DNA of 64,000 bases from Polyangiaceae bacterium (GCA_020633235.1 JACKEA010000006.1:248001-312000); one strand, 5' to 3'. Numbered from the stretch's first letter, positions 16,390 to 24,726 are shown. Translations and numbers: made by a program. The notes: generated from the sequence alone by a model not told the origin.

Positions 16390-16965
16390 GTGACTCAGTC
16401 GCTTCACCAGCGTTTCACCTTTGCGGAGTACGTGCTCCTGGAAGAGATGAGCACGGTAAAGCACGAGTATCTCGATGGTCAGGCTTGGGCGATGGCAGGC
16501 GGTTCGCCACAGCACGCGGCTATCGCCGGTAACGTGATTGGCCACCTTCGCCAGAGCCTGAAGGGGAAACGCTGTCGAGTCTTTACCTCGGATTTGAGAG
16601 TGCGTGTCGTCGAGACCGGTCTCGGAACCTACCCCGACGCATCCGTGATTTGCGGCGACATCGAACTCGATTCGGAAGATCCCAAACGCCACACGGCGGT
16701 AAACCCGATCTTCCTGCTCGAGGTACTCAGTCCGACCACGGCCGATTACGACGCTGGGGAGAAGCTGGAGCATTACAAGCGGATTGAAAGCTTGAGGGAG
16801 GTGCTGCTCGTATCTTCCTCGGAGCGAAGCGTGACTCACTGGCAACGCGAGCGCGGCGGAGAGTGGACAGCTTCGACGGTGCTCGCGCGCGGCGAAGTCG
16901 AGCTTCGCAGTATTGGGTGCATCCTCCCCCTCGACGAGATCTACTTCGATCCGCTCGAAGCGTGA
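16390..16965 (+). CDS. Uma2 family (DUF820) PD-(D/E)XK nuclease-like protein
   Basis: A 191-aa protein from GTG 16390, the second Uma2 gene in the window. Conserved features are KHEYLDGQAWAMAG near residue 24, the GTYPDASVICG strand with Pro-Asp near residue 79, the FLLEVLSPTTADYDAGEKLEHYK block with catalytic Glu, and LREVLLVSSSERSV. It has the usual family length. Codon use is more relaxed (more A/T at third positions) than in its neighbours, which may reflect transfer. It lies 14 bp after the phosphatase gene and ends before a strong bidirectional hairpin. Confidence 0.85.
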   Translation: MTQSLHQRFTFAEYVLLEEMSTVKHEYLDGQAWAMAGGSPQHAAIAGNVIGHLRQSLKGKRCRVFTSDLRVRVVETGLGTYPDASVICGDIELDSEDPKRHTAVNPIFLLEVLSPTTADYDAGEKLEHYKRIESLREVLLVSSSERSVTHWQRERGGEWTASTVLARGEVELRSIGCILPLDEIYFDPLEA

Positions 16966-16970
16966 CGCCT

Positions 16971-17000
16971 CCCGCCACGCCGCACGGGCAGCGTGGCGGG
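16971..17000. terminator. hairpin between convergent genes
   Basis: CCCGCCACGC (16971-16980) and GCGTGGCGGG (16991-17000) form a perfect 10-bp stem with a 10-nt loop. It sits between the stops of the Uma2 gene (16965) and the spondin gene (17011), so it can end both transcripts. No U-tract is present on either side. Confidence 0.65.
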
Positions 17001-17010
17001 AAGCGGCGGC

Positions 17011-19065
17011 TCACATCGGTTCGATGGTGACCTTCACCACGCTGGAGGCGGCGGGCAGCGGCCACAGGTCGGAGCTCGACGCGCGCACGGTGCCGTCCCC
17101 CTCGCTGGCGCCCATGTTCGGACCGGACTGAAGCCCGGGGCCCGCCATGTCAGGCCCCAGCGCGGAGCCCTGGTTCTGTTCCGTGCCCGCGTCCCAGGCC
17201 GCCAGCTGCGCGCCGACGTCGTTGGCAATGTCGGTGTCGCTCCGGGCAGCGCCGCTGCCGTCCAGAAGCGCAATGCCGCCCTCGCCCAAGGACAGGAAGG
17301 TGTCGTTCGAAGGTACGGCCATGCTGGCGATGCTCAGGAAGCGATGGCTCGCGTCGGCGGTGACCTGGAACGTCACGCTGTTGCCGGGCATGATCGGCCC
17401 GCTGCCCTCGGAGCCGGAGCTCATCACTCCGCTCATGGCGGAGAGCTCGCTCAAGAGGGTGGTTCCCTTGCCGTCCTCGGCCAAGGCTTCCAGCCCCGGC
17501 GAAGCGGGCATGCCGGTCTTGAACATGCTGGCGGTCGCGTCGTGGATGGCCCAGGCCACCGGAGAGATGAGCCCCACGAAGGCCGTGTTGGCACTGACGT
17601 TCTCGACCGTTACGTCGAACTTGAGGCCGCCCGCGTTCTTGATGGTGACGCCGGCGAACTTGCTCAGGTGGGTCGCGTCCCAGTCGTTGGTGGTGTCGGA
17701 GTAGCGGCGCACCTTGTCGTTCGGATCTGCGGGGCCGGTGTTGGGAGCGGCTTGCCGCGGCGCTTGGTTCGGACCCACGCCGGGCGCCTCGTTCATTTCC
17801 GTGCCCACGTCCCATAGCGAGAGCGTGCGCATGATGTCGGCCTGCACGTCGGCGGCGGGGCGCGCGGTGCCAGCGTCCATCAATGCCACGCCCTCGGGCG
17901 GCGTGCCGACGATGGTGTCGTTGGTCTGCCCCACCATGCTGGCGAAGGAGAGCATGGGCGCTGCCGCCGTCGGCGTGACGGAGAAGGAGAGGGACGCGCC
18001 CGGCAGCGTCAGCGAGCCGGCGGAGTCGACCTCGCCGATGCCGCTGGCGCCGGTGTTGGCCGTCACCAACATGGAAGGATCGCCGTCTTCCGCCAGGTTC
18101 TCGAGGCCCGCGGGTGCGGTATTGCCCAGGGTGAACAGGCTCCAGCTCGAGTCGTGGGTGGCGTAGAACGCGGGCGAGATCGGCGACATGGCCACGCCCA
18201 TGGCCTTGGACACGTTCTCCATGGTGATGGTGAACGTGCCGCCGCTCTCGCTGACGGTCACGTTGGCGATGGCCGATGCCACGGGCAGCGCGCGAGTCGG
18301 GTCCGTGCGCGGCGCCACCACGCCTTCGGCGGGGCCGGTGTTGGGGGCGGCTTGCCGCGGGGCCTGGGAGCCGCCGAATCCCGGTGCTTCGTCGCGCTCG
18401 GTACCGGCGTTCCAGAGCGCGATCTGCGAGGTGACGTCTTGCGCCGCCAGCGGCGCGCCGCTGCCGTCGAACAGCGCGATGCCGCTGCCGTCGTCGCCAA
18501 TGAAGGTATCGTTGGATTGTCCGTACATCGCCGCCATTGAGAGCTTGTCGCCGGGGTGCGCGGTGATCACCGCTTCGAAGCTGTCGCCGGGCAACGCGGG
18601 GCCTGCGCTCGACTTGCCCACCGGCGTGTCCACCGCCATCGCCGTCATTCCGGCGGTCGTCAGGCTGGTGACCAACGCGCTCGGGTCGCCGTCCTCCGCG
18701 ACGCTCTCGAGTCCGAGCCCCGGATCCGCCTTACCCACCTCGAAGAACGGATTGGGTGCAGTGTGCAGCACGAGCAACGTGGGCGATACGCCGGAGGGCA
18801 GCGCGCTCGAGCCGGACACGTTCTCGATCTTCACCTTGAAGCTCGATGTCGCGCCGGCCATGCCGCCGCTGCCCGCCATGCCGCCGCTGCCCGCCATGCC
18901 GGCCATGCCCCCGCTGCCCGACGCGCCGCCACTTCCCGCCATGCCACCAGTGGCACCGCTGCCGGCCGTGCCGCCACTGCCGCCCCCGTCGTCGTCGCTC
19001 CCGCAGGCGGGAAGGCCGAGGGACAAGATCGCAGAAAGAAGTACGAAAGTTCGTGTGCGCATCAT
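17011..19065 (-). CDS. lipoprotein with three spondin N-like domains
   Basis: A 684-aa secreted protein. The start is one of two adjacent ATGs (19065/19062), preceded by AAGGGG. The signal peptide ends at lipobox LPAC (Cys21). A Gly/Ser/Ala/Met linker of about 60 residues (repeats of GGMAGSGGMAG) leads to three tandem domains of about 200 aa. Each contains a VENVS-type strand, an AEDGDPS/AEDGKGT block, a PG-(D/A/N)-S segment, a SNDTF/TNDTI motif and a final IALFDGSG or equivalent ending with W(N/D)(A/V)GTE. These are hallmarks of Spondin_N domains, probably adhesive or Ca-binding in bacteria. Domains 1 and 2 are followed by the same QAPRQAAPNTGPA spacer. Confidence 0.8.
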   Translation of the reverse strand: MMRTRTFVLLSAILSLGLPACGSDDDGGGSGGTAGSGATGGMAGSGGASGSGGMAGMAGSGGMAGSGGMAGATSSFKVKIENVSGSSALPSGVSPTLLVLHTAPNPFFEVGKADPGLGLESVAEDGDPSALVTSLTTAGMTAMAVDTPVGKSSAGPALPGDSFEAVITAHPGDKLSMAAMYGQSNDTFIGDDGSGIALFDGSGAPLAAQDVTSQIALWNAGTERDEAPGFGGSQAPRQAAPNTGPAEGVVAPRTDPTRALPVASAIANVTVSESGGTFTITMENVSKAMGVAMSPISPAFYATHDSSWSLFTLGNTAPAGLENLAEDGDPSMLVTANTGASGIGEVDSAGSLTLPGASLSFSVTPTAAAPMLSFASMVGQTNDTIVGTPPEGVALMDAGTARPAADVQADIMRTLSLWDVGTEMNEAPGVGPNQAPRQAAPNTGPADPNDKVRRYSDTTNDWDATHLSKFAGVTIKNAGGLKFDVTVENVSANTAFVGLISPVAWAIHDATASMFKTGMPASPGLEALAEDGKGTTLLSELSAMSGVMSSGSEGSGPIMPGNSVTFQVTADASHRFLSIASMAVPSNDTFLSLGEGGIALLDGSGAARSDTDIANDVGAQLAAWDAGTEQNQGSALGPDMAGPGLQSGPNMGASEGDGTVRASSSDLWPLPAASSVVKVTIEPM

Positions 19066-19233
19066 GATGATCGATCCCCTTTTGTCGGTGGTTCGTATTC
19101 GCAAATGAAGAGACGGCGCCGCCCGAAGGGGCAGCGCCACGAGAGAGACCTCGACGGGATCCGAGAGCGATGGGGCTCTGGGATCGCCGAGGCTCACCCT
19201 CCGTGTGCGCCTACGCGTTGCCGCCGGCGGGAG

Positions 19234-20169
19234 TTACCGCCGACCTCGATCTTTTTTGTTGGTGCGGCGCGAAGTCCCGTCGCGTTTTGTCTCTTCCGCG
19301 AGCAGCTCGAGGAACAGTGAGGCGGAGCGCCCCGGATCTCGTCGTCGTGTCACGAGCTGTGGCGTGAACACGTATTCGTCGCCTTCCACGAAGCCGACGC
19401 GCGTGAGCGCGCCGGACCTCAAGTCTTGCTGCACGAGGTGCTCCGGCATCCAGCCGAAGCCCACACCGGCGAGCAACGCCTGACGCTTGGTGTGGAAATC
19501 CGAGAGGCGAAACACCTGGGGGCTGCCGAGGGACAGGCGTCCGGTGCGCGGCTCCGCGTCGCGTGCGGAATCCTCGACGATCAGCTCGACGTGCTCGGCG
19601 AGCCGCGCGCGGTCCACGCCCCCTGCATTCAGCACGGGGTGATCCGCTCGTGCCAACAGCAACATGGAGATCGGCGGTAGCGGCTCTGCCACGTGGTGTG
19701 CATCGCCAACGTAGTCGATGCTCAGCATCAGATCTGCGCGCTCTCGCACGAAGCGTTCGCGCACTCCTGCAAGATGCTCGATCCGAAGCGCGACGCGCGT
19801 GGGCACGCCGCGTTCGCCGAAGCGACGGAGGGCGCCGAGGATCGGGGGCATCGGCAAGATGCCTTCCACGACGATGGCGAGCCGTGGTTCCCATTCGTCC
19901 CGGAGCTCCCGCGCCATGCGGCGCAAGCGGTCCGCGTGCTCCAAGAGGCGCCGCCCTTCGTCGAGCACGCGCCGCCCAGCGGGGGTGAGGGCGGCGCGGT
20001 GACCGCTGCGGTCGAACAGCCGCAACCCCAGGGACTCTTCCAACGTCTTGACCGAGTAGCTGACGGCGCTGGTGGCCCGGGAAAGCTCCCGGGCCGCTCG
20101 GGCAAAGCTGCCCAACCGCTCGATCGAGTCCAGCACCCGCAGCTGGTCCAGGGTGAGGGGGTTGTTCAA
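19234..20169 (-). CDS. LysR-family transcriptional regulator
   Basis: A 311-aa regulator from a TTG start (20169). Residues 5-64 are the winged HTH (LDQLRVLDSIERLGSFARAARELSRATSAVSYSVKTLEE). The rest is the periplasmic-binding-protein-like effector domain. It is divergent from hmgA-hpd with only 88 bp between, the classic arrangement for a LysR regulator controlling its neighbour, so it likely responds to an intermediate of tyrosine degradation (inference). The last codons run through repeat copy e, giving the basic tail RDGTSRRTNKKDRGRR, which looks like a repeat-made extension of the natural C-terminus. Confidence 0.88.
   Translation of the reverse strand: MNNPLTLDQLRVLDSIERLGSFARAARELSRATSAVSYSVKTLEESLGLRLFDRSGHRAALTPAGRRVLDEGRRLLEHADRLRRMARELRDEWEPRLAIVVEGILPMPPILGALRRFGERGVPTRVALRIEHLAGVRERFVRERADLMLSIDYVGDAHHVAEPLPPISMLLLARADHPVLNAGGVDRARLAEHVELIVEDSARDAEPRTGRLSLGSPQVFRLSDFHTKRQALLAGVGFGWMPEHLVQQDLRSGALTRVGFVEGDEYVFTPQLVTRRRDPGRSASLFLELLAEETKRDGTSRRTNKKDRGRR
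19257..19284. repeat. NVG element, copy e (half), forming the C-terminus of the LysR gene
   Basis: TGTTGGTGCGGCGCG at 19257-19271 is followed by AAGTCCCGTCGCG, the right arm plus tail of the family. No left arm is found. It supplies the last codons of the minus-strand LysR gene. Confidence 0.7.
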
Positions 20170-20212
20170 AGAATCTGAATGACTTTTATCAGGTCTTTGT
20201 AATTTCTAGAAT
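20168..20212. promoter_or_regulatory. putative LysR operator/promoter between lysR and hmgA
   Basis: An imperfect dyad AAAGA-N2-CTGA ... TCAG-N-TCTTT spans 20168-20198. Downstream is the perfect 8-bp palindrome TTCTAGAA (20204-20211), overlapping a -10-like TAGAAT. The AT-rich character stands out from the surroundings. The hmgA start has a strong AGGAGG. The regulator-target pairing is inferred from the divergent layout. Confidence 0.45.
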
Positions 20213-20257
20213 AGCGCTCGGCTGCTACCCCATCGTTCGCGAGAGCGAGGAGGAACG

Positions 20258-21379
20258 ATGCATCACCACGTGCGCGGCCGCGTCACCCGTCAGGCCCATG
20301 TCGATCTGCCCACCGGAACCGTGGAAGAGGAGTTCGGTCGCGGCGGCTTCTTCGGCGCCGCGAGCCACCTGTATCGGGCGGAAGCGCCCGTGGGTTGGAC
20401 CCGTATCGAGGGCGAGCTCCGTCCCCACGCGCTGCACGCCGCCGAGCTCCAAGGACTGGGCGGCGACTACCTCGCTTCGCGCGCGGCCTTCCTGCAGAAC
20501 GACGACGTGACCCTGCGCTTCGCCCGCGTGAGCGAGCCGGTGCCGTATCACTTCCGTAATGCCGACGCCGACGAGGTGCTGTTCGTCCACACCGGACGCG
20601 GTCAGCTCGAGAGCGACTTCGGCACCATCGACTATCGCCCGGGCGACTACCTGGTGATCCCCCGCGGCACCGCGCATCGCCTGGTGCCCGCGGACGTCAC
20701 CAACCTGCTGGTGATCGAGTCTCGGGACGAGGTCACTCTCCCGGAGCGCGGCATCCTCGGTCATCACGCGCTCTTCGATCTCGACGTGGTGGAGGTTCCC
20801 GAGCCGGCGCCGAGCACGCTCTCCGCCGACAATGGTGAGTGGGAGCTGCGCGTGCAGCACCGCGGCAAGGTCACGAGCATCTTCTACCCCTTCAACCCTC
20901 TCAACACCGTGGGATGGAAGGGTAACCTCAGCGTATGGCGGCTGAACGTGGGCGACATCCGTCCGATCCTGAGCGAGCGCTATCATCTGCCGCCGAGCGC
21001 TCACGCCACCTTCGCCACGCCGAGCTGGGTAGTGTGCACCTTTCTGCCGCGACCGCTGGAGACGGGTGATCCGGGCGCGCTGCGCGTGCCCTTCTATCAC
21101 TCGAACATCGACTACGACGAAGTCATCTTCTACCACTCGGGAGACTTCTTCAGCCGCGCGGGCATCCGGCCTGGGATGGTCACCTACCACCCGCAGGGCA
21201 TCCACCACGGACCGCAACCCGCGGCAGTGTTGGCGGCCAAGGACAAGACGCGCACCAACGAGATTGCCGTGATGGTGGACACCCGGCGGCCCCTCGATCT
21301 CACCGAGGCCGGCAAGGGCGTGGAGCAACCGGACTACTGGAAGAGCTGGCAGTCGCCGGCGGAGGGCAAGGACCGATGA
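20258..21379 (+). CDS. hmgA: homogentisate 1,2-dioxygenase
   Basis: Opens the aromatic ring of homogentisate to maleylacetoacetate, a central step of tyrosine/phenylalanine breakdown; a cytoplasmic Fe(II) enzyme. The 373-aa protein has the cupin fold with DADEVLFVHTGRGQLESDFG and RPGDYLVIPRGTAHR in the N-half. The C-half holds the iron-ligand region PFYHSNIDYDEVIFYHSGDF and PGMVTYHPQGIHHGPQP (His, Glu and His ligands). It is shorter than the human or Pseudomonas enzymes (about 430 aa), matching the compact bacterial type. AGGAGG stands 5 nt before the ATG. The hpd gene overlaps by ATGA. Confidence 0.92.
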   Translation: MHHHVRGRVTRQAHVDLPTGTVEEEFGRGGFFGAASHLYRAEAPVGWTRIEGELRPHALHAAELQGLGGDYLASRAAFLQNDDVTLRFARVSEPVPYHFRNADADEVLFVHTGRGQLESDFGTIDYRPGDYLVIPRGTAHRLVPADVTNLLVIESRDEVTLPERGILGHHALFDLDVVEVPEPAPSTLSADNGEWELRVQHRGKVTSIFYPFNPLNTVGWKGNLSVWRLNVGDIRPILSERYHLPPSAHATFATPSWVVCTFLPRPLETGDPGALRVPFYHSNIDYDEVIFYHSGDFFSRAGIRPGMVTYHPQGIHHGPQPAAVLAAKDKTRTNEIAVMVDTRRPLDLTEAGKGVEQPDYWKSWQSPAEGKDR

Positions 21380-22398
21380 ACGCAAATCCCCTGGGCATCG
21401 ACGGCATCGCCTGCGTGGAGTTCTCCGCACCCAGCGCCGAGGGCCTCGGCGAGCTCGGACGTCTGTTCAAGGCGCTGGGTCTCTCGAAGCGCATGCGCCA
21501 CGCCTCCCTGGAGGTGGACGCCTACCTCGACAAGGACGTGCGCTTCCTCGTCAACCGCGAGCCCCATGGCTTCGCCGCGGATTTCGCGCGGGCCCACGGC
21601 CCCTGCATCTCCAGCATGGGCTGGTGGGTGAAGGACGCCCAGCTCGCCATCGAGGAGGCCGTACGCCGGGGCGCGCGGCGCTATGAGGGTGCCGGCCTGT
21701 TTGGTGACGCTCCGGCCATCTACGGCATCGGCGATTCCTTGATCTACTTCCTCGAGCGGCCGGCGACGGGTTTCTCGGCGCAGTTCATCGCGCTGGATCG
21801 ACCGGAGCTCGTCTCGAGCCGCGGCTTCCATCTCATCGACCACCTCACGAACAACGTGGAGAAGGGCACGATGGAGCAATGGACGCGCTTCTACATGGAC
21901 GTGTTCGGCTTCACCGAGGTGCGCACGTTCGACATTCGGGGCAAGAAGACCGGGCTCACTTCCTACGCGCTGCGTTCCCCCTGCGGCCAGTTCTGCATCC
22001 CGATCAACGAGGGCAGCGAGGAAAAGAGTCAGATCGAGGAGTACCTCCGGGAGTACCGCGGGGCCGGCATCCAGCACCTCGCGCTCCTCTCGAGCGATCT
22101 GCTCGGCAGCTTGCAAGGGCTGGGCGTGCCCACGCTGGACATCGACGACGAGTACTACCGCACCGTGTTCGACCGCGTTCCCGGTGTGCGGGAGGATCAC
22201 GGCGCCATCGAAGCGGCGAAGGTGTTGGTGGATGGTGACGCCGACGGCTACTTGCTGCAGATCTTCACCCAGAACGTGATCGGTCCGATCTTCTTCGAGA
22301 TGATCCAGAGGGAGAATCACCTGTCTTTCGGAGAGGGTAACTTTGGTGCCCTGTTTCGCAGCATCGAGCGGGACCAAGAGCGGCGCGGCGTGATCTGA
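21376..22398 (+). CDS. hpd: 4-hydroxyphenylpyruvate dioxygenase
   Basis: Converts 4-hydroxyphenylpyruvate to homogentisate, the substrate of the preceding HmgA. A 340-aa protein of the vicinal oxygen chelate fold with two similar halves. The C-half carries the Fe(II) ligands: His in FHLIDHLTNNV, His in GAGIQHLALLS, and Glu in IFFEMIQRE near residue 310. The conserved FGEGNFGALFRSIERDQ ending is present. The ATG overlaps the hmgA stop (ATGA), so the two are translationally coupled. The maleylacetoacetate isomerase and fumarylacetoacetase genes are not in the window. Confidence 0.95.
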   Translation: MNANPLGIDGIACVEFSAPSAEGLGELGRLFKALGLSKRMRHASLEVDAYLDKDVRFLVNREPHGFAADFARAHGPCISSMGWWVKDAQLAIEEAVRRGARRYEGAGLFGDAPAIYGIGDSLIYFLERPATGFSAQFIALDRPELVSSRGFHLIDHLTNNVEKGTMEQWTRFYMDVFGFTEVRTFDIRGKKTGLTSYALRSPCGQFCIPINEGSEEKSQIEEYLREYRGAGIQHLALLSSDLLGSLQGLGVPTLDIDDEYYRTVFDRVPGVREDHGAIEAAKVLVDGDADGYLLQIFTQNVIGPIFFEMIQRENHLSFGEGNFGALFRSIERDQERRGVI

Positions 22399-22423
22399 TC
22401 GCGGGGAGCGCTATGCTTGCCGC

Positions 22424-22765
22424 GTGACGCGAGTTTTTCTGCTATTTTCCGTGCTTCTGGTGGCGTGCGGCAGCGCGCACCAGGAGCAGAAGGCGCCCCA
22501 GGCGGCGGTGGTGGTGCCGGAAGCGGCGGATGCCGGTTCCGGCAGCGCAGCGCCGCCGCCGCGGGTCAGTGCGCCCGCGCCCGCGCCGCGCGACGATGGC
22601 GTGCGTGCCAGCGTGCGCGTGGAAGTGACGAACGACGGTGGCGTGGTGCAGCTGCACTCGACGCCGGATGCCGGCGTGAAGGTGTGGGGCACCGCGAAGC
22701 GCACCGACGGAGGCTTCACCTTTCAGGGTGGCTTTTCCTTTGGCAACGCCGACGCGGGGCCGTGA
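22424..22765 (+). CDS. small lipoprotein of unknown function
   Basis: A 113-aa protein from GTG 22424 with signal peptide and lipobox LVAC (Cys15). The mature part is Ala/Pro-rich (about 20-58), followed by a short beta-type segment VRVEVTNDGGVVQLHSTPDAG and the ending GFTFQGGFSFGNADAGP. I do not recognise a family. It follows hpd by 25 bp in the same direction but is not known to belong to tyrosine catabolism. A repeat arm and a strong hairpin lie just downstream. Confidence 0.65.
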   Translation: MTRVFLLFSVLLVACGSAHQEQKAPQAAVVVPEAADAGSGSAAPPPRVSAPAPAPRDDGVRASVRVEVTNDGGVVQLHSTPDAGVKVWGTAKRTDGGFTFQGGFSFGNADAGP

Positions 22766-22780
22766 GCGGACCGCGCTCGG

Positions 22781-22800
22781 TTCCGCGGCGCACCAACATC
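22781..22800. repeat. NVG element, copy f (half)
   Basis: TTCCGCGGCGCACCAACATC matches the left arm of the family. It lies 15 nt after the lipoprotein stop, in a gap between convergent genes, immediately before a strong hairpin. Confidence 0.6.
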
Positions 22801-22814
22801 AAACCCCCAAGAGA

Positions 22815-22850
22815 GGGGCCAACGGGTCCGGTCGATGACCCGTTGGCCCC
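22815..22850. terminator. 14-bp perfect hairpin between convergent genes
   Basis: GGGGCCAACGGGTC (22815-22828) pairs perfectly with GACCCGTTGGCCCC (22837-22850) around an 8-nt loop. It lies between the stops at 22765 (+) and 22892 (-). There is no U-tract, as is common for terminators of GC-rich bacteria. Confidence 0.75.
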
Positions 22851-22891
22851 GAGGCGGGACTGGTCTCGGTTCAGATGCAGGAAGGGTACGC

Positions 22892-23281
22892 TCAGACCTG
22901 ACCCGGGCACATCAGTCGCACGCCACGATTCTCTTCCAACTTGCGGTACTCACCGTCCACGCAGGGTGCGGGAACGATGGTGGGGGCCGGTGCGGGGGTG
23001 GGCGCAATGACCCGCGACCGATGCTTCCGCATCTTTTGCTGCACGGAGGGTGCCAGGGATGCGGGAGCCACCTTCAAGACTTCCTCTCGGATCTGCACGA
23101 CGTTGCCCGGCTCGATCTCGATGGTGACGGGCTCGATCATGGTGGGCGTCGCGCGCAGCGCCGGCGTGAGCTCCGCCGGGTGAGGGCTGGTGAGAGTGAG
23201 GGGGTCGTTCTGGATCGCCAGCACGAGCCCGAGCGCGCCGGCTCCGAGCCCGAGCGAAACTACGGTGACGAGGGCTTTCAT
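22892..23281 (-). CDS. small secreted or membrane-anchored protein of unknown function
   Basis: A 129-aa protein from ATG 23281, with GGAGG 7 nt upstream, which decides the start. The N-terminus is a signal or anchor helix (ALVTVVSLGLGAGALGLVLA). The mature part has VTIEIEPGNVVQIREEVLKV, a basic stretch QQKMRKHRSRV, a Pro/Ala linker and two Cys near the C-terminus (PAPCVDGEYRKLEENRGVRLMC). No family is recognised. A 7-bp hairpin (ATGTGGG/CCCACAT at 23324-23343) lies upstream of the ribosome binding site. Confidence 0.65.
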   Translation of the reverse strand: MKALVTVVSLGLGAGALGLVLAIQNDPLTLTSPHPAELTPALRATPTMIEPVTIEIEPGNVVQIREEVLKVAPASLAPSVQQKMRKHRSRVIAPTPAPAPTIVPAPCVDGEYRKLEENRGVRLMCPGQV

Positions 23282-23496
23282 GACGGCACCTCCTGCGCTG
23301 CCGCGCGCGTACTCTCTGCTGAAATGTGGGCTGCATCCCACATGCCAGCGCTCGCGGCTGGTGTGTAACTGGCGATAAACGTTGAAGAATGACGATGGCG
23401 CGGGTCGACCTCCGGGACCCCGTTTCCAGAAAATCGTGCGGCGCGCCGCCCCTTCGACGCAGCTGCCGCGCGCCTCGGCGGAGACCGTAGACGCGT

Positions 23497-23526
23497 CGAC
23501 GGCAGCGCCGCGTGACGCTGCCGTCG
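23497..23526 (-). terminator. hairpin downstream of the rhodanese gene
   Basis: CGACGGCAGCG (23497-23507) pairs perfectly over 11 bp with CGCTGCCGTCG (23516-23526), 8-nt loop. It lies 21 nt past the rhodanese stop on the minus strand and probably ends the persulfide dioxygenase-rhodanese transcript. Confidence 0.6.
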
Positions 23527-23546
23527 GGGGCTCGGAGTGCCGATGC

Positions 23547-23903
23547 CTACGCTGCGGTTTCCAGATCCAGGCCCGCTGCGGCGTACTCCAGCATGCCTCC
23601 CGCCATGTTGATCACGCGGGTGAAACCCTGGGACGCCAGGTAGCCGGCGGCGCGCCCCGAGCGAGCACCGCTGCGACACACGAGCACGTAGAGGTCGTCC
23701 TTGTTCCAATGCGTGGAGGCCGCGGCGAACTCACCCAGCGGCACCAGCTCCGATCCGGGCACGCGACCGCTGACGAACTCGAAGGGCTCGCGCACGTCGA
23801 TGATGCGGGCTGCGTCCAGGGCTGCGACGACGGCGTCGGGGCCGGTCTCGCGGTAGCCCGCGGGGTGCTTCACGGCCTGATTCCACAGTTGATCTTGAGT
23901 CAT
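23547..23903 (-). CDS. single-domain rhodanese sulfurtransferase
   Basis: A 118-aa cytoplasmic protein with the rhodanese fold: IIDVREPFEF near residue 34 (CH2A motif) and the active loop CRSGARSG with catalytic Cys76, which carries a persulfide in the reaction cycle. The Arg/Gly-rich loop suits thiosulfate or glutathione persulfide chemistry. It lies 15 bp downstream of the persulfide dioxygenase gene in the same transcript. In other bacteria this pair works together on sulfane sulfur: rhodanese forms or uses GSSH and the dioxygenase oxidises it to sulfite. Confidence 0.92.
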   Translation of the reverse strand: MTQDQLWNQAVKHPAGYRETGPDAVVAALDAARIIDVREPFEFVSGRVPGSELVPLGEFAAASTHWNKDDLYVLVCRSGARSGRAAGYLASQGFTRVINMAGGMLEYAAAGLDLETAA

Positions 23904-23918
23904 CTTCCTTCCTTCCGG

Positions 23919-24608
23919 TCAATTCAGCGTGCTTTGGCCGCAGGCGCGATTGGCGGGGACTGCGACGTCGATCTTCTTGGGGTTGGGCAGCCCGAGGTTC
24001 TGCATCAAATCGATGAAGGTCGTCTCGTTCTTGCCGGCCACCCGTGGGTTCAAGAGCTTCTCTTCGTGGATGGTGGACATCGTCATGCCCTTGTAGTCGT
24101 GGCCGGGCCACACCCGGGTTTCGTCGGGCAGAGCGAAGAGCACCTTGGTCAAGGAGTGCCACAGCGTCTTGGGATCGCCATTCTGGAAGTCCGTGCGGCC
24201 GGTGCCGCGGATCAGGAGCGCATCACCGGTGAACACGTTGTCACCCACGCGGTAGCTCAAGCTGTCGTCCGTGTGTCCGGGAGTCTCCAGCACCTCGACG
24301 CGCACCTCGCCCAGCTCGATCACGTCACCGTGCTTCACCTTCTTGTCGACGCAGTCAGCGCCCAGGGGAGAGCCGACGGTGGTCGCCCCCGTGCGCTCCC
24401 GGAGCACGCCGCTGGCCGTCACGTGGTCCGCGTGCACGTGGGTGTCGAGCACGTAGGCGAGCTCGAGGCCGAGCTCGGAGATCACCCGCAAGTCGCGATC
24501 CACTTGTTCGAGCACGGGATCGATCAGTAGGGCGCGCTTCGTCTTGGGGTCGGCGACGAGATACGTATAGGTGGACGATTCCTTGTCGAAGAGCTGTCGG
24601 AAAATCAT
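23919..24608 (-). CDS. persulfide dioxygenase (ETHE1-like MBL-fold hydrolase)
   Basis: Oxidises glutathione persulfide to sulfite and glutathione. The 229-aa protein from ATG 24608 has the metallo-beta-lactamase fold with DTHVHADH (His57, His59, Asp61, His62), TPGHTDDSLSY, the GDALLIRGTGRTDFQNGD segment typical of ETHE1/PDO rather than glyoxalase II, and VWPGHDYKGMTMST. One Fe(II) is bound in this class by two His and one Asp. An extension of the frame to 25223 is a shadow of the divergent gene. It is divergent from the YeeE-YedE-TauE unit, and its leader holds a sigma-54-like promoter and GGGAG. Confidence 0.93.
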   Translation of the reverse strand: MIFRQLFDKESSTYTYLVADPKTKRALLIDPVLEQVDRDLRVISELGLELAYVLDTHVHADHVTASGVLRERTGATTVGSPLGADCVDKKVKHGDVIELGEVRVEVLETPGHTDDSLSYRVGDNVFTGDALLIRGTGRTDFQNGDPKTLWHSLTKVLFALPDETRVWPGHDYKGMTMSTIHEEKLLNPRVAGKNETTFIDLMQNLGLPNPKKIDVAVPANRACGQSTLN

Positions 24609-24634
24609 GGTTCGTTTCTCCCGCCAGCCCTCGT

Positions 24635-24650
24635 TGCAGTGCACGTGCCA
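24635..24650 (-). promoter_or_regulatory. sigma-54-type promoter for persulfide dioxygenase
   Basis: On the minus strand: TGGCACGTGCACTGCA. It has the -24 GG and -12 GC with exact spacing, one mismatch from TGGCACG-N4-TTGCA. The predicted start of transcription is near 24624, leaving a leader of about 16 nt with GGGAG before the ATG at 24608. Confidence 0.65.
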
Positions 24651-24677
24651 TCCGCATTTGTCGCGAGAGTTGACCGT

Positions 24678-24726
24678 CTCTGAAACCGCCTGAAACGGCG
24701 ATCGAAACGTTCCGCTGCGGAATGTA
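24678..24726. promoter_or_regulatory. putative activator-binding sites between two sigma-54 promoters
   Basis: Three GAAAC boxes recur about every 11-12 bp (near 24682, 24692 and 24704), that is on one helix face. Next to them is the palindrome TTCCGC-T-GCGGAA (24710-24722), extendable to ACGTTCCGC/GCGGAATGT with one mismatch. The cluster lies between the two opposed sigma-54-like promoters, where a bacterial enhancer-binding protein would be expected. No such regulator gene is in the window. Confidence 0.45.
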
